A DNA stretch of 32,807 bases from JAAYDF01 sp964511155 (GTDB lineage: Bacteria; Planctomycetota; Phycisphaerae; UBA1845; PWPN01): assembly GCA_964511155.1 (NCBI GenBank), contig CAZEEJ010000044.1, positions 1 through 32,807 on the forward strand, in the 5' to 3' direction. Positions within the stretch are counted from its first letter, which is position 1. Each line of letters begins with the position of its first letter. The notes beneath the pieces were generated by a model. That model worked only from the letters and a program-made list of their open reading frames with translations. It did no database searches and was not told where the DNA came from. Made by a program: the position numbers and the translations under genes. Of the stretch, positions 29,406 through 32,807 are shown piece by piece.

Positions 29406-31151
29406 ATGACAACGCCGGAGTCCGAACCCGTTCGGACGAACTTCATCGAGGACATCATCAACGACGACCTGCGGACCGCCAAGTGGAAGGGGCGGGTCAT
29501 CACCCGCTTCCCCCCCGAACCCAACGGCTACCTGCACATCGGGCACGCCAAGAGCATCTGCCTGAACTTCGGCCTGGCCCTCCAGTACCAGGACCGGGCG
29601 ACCGAGGCCCGCTGCCACCTCCGCTTCGACGACACCAACCCGGTCAAGGAGGAGCAGGAATACATCGACGCGATCAAGGAGGACGTGCGCTGGCTCGGAT
29701 TCGACTGGGGCCGCCACGAGTACTACGCGTCCGACTACTTCGAGCAGCTCTACGAGTGGGCCGTGCAGCTCATCCGCGACGGGCGGGCGTACGTCTGCGA
29801 TCTCGACGCGGACGGCATCCGCGAGCATCGCGGCACACTGACCTCGCCCGGCCGCGAGAGCCCCTACCGCAACCGCGAGATCCAGGAGAACCTCGCCCTC
29901 TTCGAGCGCATGAAGGCCGGCGAGTTCCCCGACGGCTCGCGCACCCTGCGGGCCAAGATCGACATGGCCTCGCCCAACCTCAACCTGCGCGACCCGGTCA
30001 TGTACCGCATTCTCCACGCCGCCCACCCGCGCACCGGCGACACGTGGTGCATCTACCCGATGTACGATTTCACCCACGGCCAGAGCGACTCCATCGAGCG
30101 CATCACCCACTCCATCTGCACGCTCGAATTTGAGAACCACCGCCCGCTGTACGACTGGTTCTGCGACGCCTTGGATATCTACCACCCGCAGCAGATCGAG
30201 TTCGCCCGGCTCAACCTGACCTACACGGTGATGAGCAAGCGCCGCCTGCTCGAACTGGTCCGAGGCGGGTATGTGACGGGCTGGGACGACCCGCGGATGC
30301 CCACCATCGGCGGGATGCGCCGTCGCGGCTACACGCCCGAGGCCATCCGCCATTTCTGCCGGCGGATCGGGGTGAACAAGTTCGACAGCACCATCGACGT
30401 GGCCTTGCTCGAATACTGCGTGCGCGAGGATCTCAACCGGCGCGCGCCGCGGGTCATGGCCGTCCTCCGCCCGCTGAAAGTGGTCATCACCAACTACCCC
30501 GAGGGCCAGGTCGAGCACCTCGACGCGGTCAATAACCCCGAAGACCCGGCCATGGGCACGCGGCAGGTCCCCTTCGGCCGCGAGCTGTACATCGAGCAGG
30601 ATGACTTCCGCGAAGTGCCGCCGCCGAAGTTCTACCGGCTGTCGCCCGGCCGCGAGGTCCGCCTGCGTTACGCCTACTTCATCACCTGCCGGGAGGTCAT
30701 CAAGGACGATGCCGGCCGGGTGGTCGAGCTGCGATGCACGTACGACCCGGCCACCCGCGGCGGGGACGCTCCCGACGGCCGCAAGGTCAAGGCCACGCTC
30801 CATTGGGTCGCCGCCGAACATGCGGTCGACGCCGAGGTCCGGCTCTACGACCACTTGTTCTGCAAGCCCGATCCCGACGAGGTGGACGCCGACAAGCCCG
30901 ATGCCAACTGGCTCGGCAACCTCAACTCCGCGTCGCTCGAAGTGCTGACCGGCTGCAAGATCGAGCCGACCTGGCAGGAAGCCCGCGGCCCCGACTGGCC
31001 CGATACCATCGCCCGCGTGCAGTTCGAACGCCACGGCTACTTCTGCCTCGATGCCGACGCGTCGCCCGCCCGTCTGGTCTTCAACCGCACCGTAACCCTG
31101 CGCGACTCCTGGGCCAGGATCGAGAAATCGCAGACCACAGCGAAGAGTTGA
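29406..31151 (+). CDS. glnS: Glutaminyl-tRNA synthetase
   Basis: 581 aa. Class I aminoacyl-tRNA synthetase charging tRNA-Gln with glutamine: FPPEPNGYLHIGHAKS with HIGH at 44-47, FDDTNPVKEEQEYID, and the KMSKS-equivalent VMSKR at about 275-279. The C-terminal anticodon-binding beta barrels (about 340-560) are complete and the length is near the usual 550-580. AAGGGACG precedes the ATG. A TATAAT at 29337-29342 lies about 65 nt upstream without an obvious -35 box. Presence of glnS means Gln-tRNA can be made directly, without relying only on amidation of Glu-tRNA. Confidence 0.96.
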   Translation: MTTPESEPVRTNFIEDIINDDLRTAKWKGRVITRFPPEPNGYLHIGHAKSICLNFGLALQYQDRATEARCHLRFDDTNPVKEEQEYIDAIKEDVRWLGFDWGRHEYYASDYFEQLYEWAVQLIRDGRAYVCDLDADGIREHRGTLTSPGRESPYRNREIQENLALFERMKAGEFPDGSRTLRAKIDMASPNLNLRDPVMYRILHAAHPRTGDTWCIYPMYDFTHGQSDSIERITHSICTLEFENHRPLYDWFCDALDIYHPQQIEFARLNLTYTVMSKRRLLELVRGGYVTGWDDPRMPTIGGMRRRGYTPEAIRHFCRRIGVNKFDSTIDVALLEYCVREDLNRRAPRVMAVLRPLKVVITNYPEGQVEHLDAVNNPEDPAMGTRQVPFGRELYIEQDDFREVPPPKFYRLSPGREVRLRYAYFITCREVIKDDAGRVVELRCTYDPATRGGDAPDGRKVKATLHWVAAEHAVDAEVRLYDHLFCKPDPDEVDADKPDANWLGNLNSASLEVLTGCKIEPTWQEARGPDWPDTIARVQFERHGYFCLDADASPARLVFNRTVTLRDSWARIEKSQTTAKS

Positions 31152-31581
31152 TTGGACTGGTTGGGGCTGCGATCACACGGCGGGCCGGTCGGTTGCCATC
31201 TCGCTCCGAAGGAGCGAAGGGTCGTAGCCACAGGTGGAGTGAGCCACAGGCGAACGGAACCCGTGGACCACGGCCACACACTCAATACCCCACCCCGAAG
31301 GGGTGGAGGATGGGGCCATATGATCGGCCAATCCGCTGATAAGGTGACAAAGAATCAACGCGTTGCACGCGCCCTCCCTCGCCCCCTGCGGGGGCGACAA
31401 GAAGGAACAACGGACTTCGTGACCACGGGTTTCGCGTCGGCCGGCTGCGCCGTCGCGCCGCTCCACCCGTGGCTACCACCCTTGGCCCCTACCGGGGCCG
31501 GAAAGCAGACCATCCCACCCGCCGAATCACGCCCACCTGGTTACAATTACCGGGGTGGCACCTTGGTAGGAGAGTTCAATC
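31152..31581. other. Gap after glnS with three short hairpins
   Basis: 430 nt without a supported gene. Three perfect hairpins stand out: TCGCTCC-GAA-GGAGCGA (31201-31217), CCACCCC-GAA-GGGGTGG (31290-31306) and TCGCCCCC-TGC-GGGGGCGA (31379-31397). The first may end glnS transcription. Between them are phrases of GTAGCCACAGGTGG and CACCCGTGGCTACCA type that look like dispersed intergenic repeats. Confidence 0.6.
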
Positions 31582-31815
31582 ATGGCCAGCAAATCGCCAG
31601 CAAATCGCAACAAGCCGTCCACGCGACGCAGGCGTATACGGGTCGGCGATTCCGGCACGATCGACCTCGGCTACCGTAAGGTTCGTGTCCGGGTCATCGA
31701 GGACCGCGGCTGCATTGGCAAGAACGGACGTCGTCTCCTTCGAGTACAACCCACCCGGCAAAAAGGTGATTCGGACAGTTTCGAGATTCCCGCAGAAGAA
31801 CTCAGCGTCAAGTGA
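31582..31815 (+). CDS. Small basic protein of unknown function
   Basis: 77 aa. Arg/Lys-rich N-terminus (ANRNKPSTRRRRIRVGD) followed by a short beta-like part (GTIDLGYRKVRVRVIEDRG, RRLLRVQPTR) and an acidic end (SFEIPAEELSVK). GGAGA lies about 10 nt before the ATG. The composition, with a basic tail and small barrel-like core, would suit a nucleic-acid-binding protein, but this is a guess and I recognise no family. The overlapping opposite frame (31576-31902) looks like a shadow. Confidence 0.65.
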   Translation: MASKSPANRNKPSTRRRRIRVGDSGTIDLGYRKVRVRVIEDRGCIGKNGRRLLRVQPTRQKGDSDSFEIPAEELSVK

Positions 31816-31895
31816 TCTTGCGATCCACCGCCGAAGCCACGGCAGAGCTTGCAGCAACCGCTTGGCCGACAGGCCGGGCAGACGCGGCGCGTGAT

Positions 31896-31927
31896 CCTGC
31901 AAACGCTGTGCTCACGTCGTTTGCAGG
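31896..31927. terminator. Perfect 10-bp stem-loop between convergent genes
   Basis: CCTGCAAACG (31896-31905) pairs with CGTTTGCAGG (31918-31927) around a 12-nt loop. It lies between the ends of the small basic protein gene (+) and fdx (-) and could serve both; no T tract follows on either strand. Confidence 0.5.
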
Positions 31928-31953
31928 CCGGGCCCGGGGGCGACACCCGCCCA

Positions 31954-32367
31954 TCACGCCCCGCGGCCTTCGCGGGCGAGGTTGCGGTTCCAATCCGGGA
32001 CCTCCACCACCAGGTCGCTGCTGCCGTCAGGGACACACTGGCAGGCGAGGCGCGACTGCGGGGTCAGGCCGTAGGCCTCGTCGAGTTGGTCCTCCTCGTC
32101 CTCGGTGGCCTCGCCGCAGGCGGTGAGACCTTGGCGAACGATCACGTGGCAGGTCGAACAGGCACAGACCCCGCCGCAGGCATGGTCCAGGTCGATCCCG
32201 TGATGCAGGGCGATGTGCAGGATGCTGCCCGGCAAACCGGGGGCGTCGTACGGCAGTTCCCGCGGGTCCACCTCGACCGTCTGTTCGACCGGCAGGAAGG
32301 TAATGCGGTACCTGCGGGTGGGCAGGGCCGGGGCGGCGGTGTCTCGCTGAGGAGGATGACCACCCAT
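31954..32367 (-). CDS. fdx: 2Fe-2S ferredoxin, Isc type
   Basis: 137 aa. After a 20-residue head comes a plant/adrenodoxin-like ferredoxin: RYRITFLPVEQTVEVD, then the cluster loop HACGGVCACSTCHVIV with three Cys ligands in C-x5-C-x2-C spacing and the fourth in RLACQC. ISC ferredoxins pass electrons during iron-sulfur cluster assembly. The start at 32367 follows the hscA stop by one base, with GAGGAAGG just upstream inside hscA, so the two are translationally linked; this order matches isc operons. Confidence 0.92.
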   Translation of the reverse strand: MGGHPPQRDTAAPALPTRRYRITFLPVEQTVEVDPRELPYDAPGLPGSILHIALHHGIDLDHACGGVCACSTCHVIVRQGLTACGEATEDEEDQLDEAYGLTPQSRLACQCVPDGSSDLVVEVPDWNRNLAREGRGA

Positions 32368-32368
32368 A

Positions 32369-32806
32369 TCAGCCTTCCTCTTCCTTGAGAGCGACCGTGA
32401 TGGCCAACTCGGCCAAACGGACCGTCCGTCGGTCGAAGGCCTCAAGAGCCCGATGCAACAGGTCGGCATCCGCAGTCGTCTCGGCCAACCTGCGGAGGTC
32501 GACGATGGCGGCCTCAATCTCCGCCCGCTCCGCGGGATCGAGCAGGTGGCCCGCCCGGCTGAGCATCTGTTGGGCCTTATGCGTATCGAAGGCCACCTGG
32601 TTGCGCAGGTCGATGAGCCGATGGGCGGTCATGTCCTCGCGGGCGTGGGCGTAGGACTCCAGTTCCATTCGCCGCACCTCGTCGCGGGTCAGGCCGTGCG
32701 CGGGGATGATCTGGATGCTGGCCTCCTGCCCACTACGCTCTTCGCGGGCGGAGACGTTCAGGATGCCGTTCTCGTCGATCAGGAAAGTCACCAGAATCCG
32801 CGGCAG
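32369..32806 (-). CDS. hscA: Hsp70-type chaperone HscA, C-terminal part (runs off window)
   Basis: The last 145 codons of an Hsp70: end of the substrate-binding beta domain (TFLIDENGILNVSAREERSG) followed by the helical lid (GLTRDEVRRMELESYAHARED ... ALEAFDRR). The lid resembles HscA rather than DnaK, and the ferredoxin gene directly behind it supports an iron-sulfur assembly role: HscA with HscB releases clusters from IscU. The N-terminal ATPase domain lies outside the window. Confidence 0.85.
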   Translation of the reverse strand: MPRILVTFLIDENGILNVSAREERSGQEASIQIIPAHGLTRDEVRRMELESYAHAREDMTAHRLIDLRNQVAFDTHKAQQMLSRAGHLLDPAERAEIEAAIVDLRRLAETTADADLLHRALEAFDRRTVRLAELAITVALKEEEG

Positions 32807-32807
32807 C

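Noticed and set aside
29121..31034. 637-aa minus-strand open frame
   Set aside because: It lies opposite glnS and the hydrolase end; no motif and no ribosome site.

Overview
The window looks like a chromosomal piece of a GC-rich planctomycete or close relative (PVC group). This is an inference from gene content and style: secreted DUF11-repeat proteins, a dockerin-like C-terminus on a GHL10-type glycosidase, a DUF6807 (PmoA-like) protein, a TatC with a very large periplasmic loop, and many intergenic palindromes and CACAGAT-type repeats of the kind common in PVC genomes. No rRNA, tRNA or CRISPR array was seen.

The left part (about 1-14.4 kb, all genes on the minus strand) is an accessory surface-protein cluster. 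It holds three paralogous DUF11-repeat exported proteins (188-1684, 4127-6406, 12349-13890). Each is followed by one or two small lipoprotein genes (1-78 partial; 3134-4036 and 2211-3023; 11713-12228). Between them lie two enhancer-binding-protein genes of the NtrC/sigma-54 activator type. One (8311-10800) has a receiver-like domain, three PAS domains, an intact AAA+ domain with GAFTGA, and a Fis-type helix-turn-helix. The other (6837-8021) is a shorter paralogue whose Walker A, GAFTGA loop, Walker B and sensor II motifs are all damaged while its DNA-binding helix is kept.

The strongest unlabelled signal is in the gaps. Upstream of each DUF11 gene, and of the damaged regulator, there is a cluster of TGTCTC/GAGACA half-sites (in three clusters the arms start exactly 21 nt apart). 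About 80-130 nt closer to the gene lies a -24/-12-like element whose best copies read TTGGCACGGAAGATGA. A further TGTCTC palindrome lies upstream of the intact regulator. I read this as one local sigma-54-type regulon with built-in feedback: the intact regulator activates the surface-protein units and also its own ATPase-dead paralogue, which may compete for the same sites. This is inference; the motifs and the damaged residues are read directly.

From about 14.4 kb to the right end the DNA is GC-richer by eye and mostly housekeeping: a GHL10/dockerin-like glycosidase gene with a transposase scrap at its 3' end, rpsA-like S1 protein, a small membrane protein, an unrecognised 254-aa protein, tatC overlapping a DUF6807 gene, a GH38 alpha-mannosidase, an orphan ABC substrate-binding lipoprotein, a membrane-anchored alpha/beta hydrolase, glnS, a 77-aa basic protein, and the end of an isc-type operon (hscA-fdx). 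Gaps here carry several repeat families, including a 50-bp inverted pair (49/50 identical) before tatC, 30-bp tandem units and palindromes that run in frame through the 5' end of the DUF6807 gene, and a CACAGAT repeat cluster before the hydrolase.
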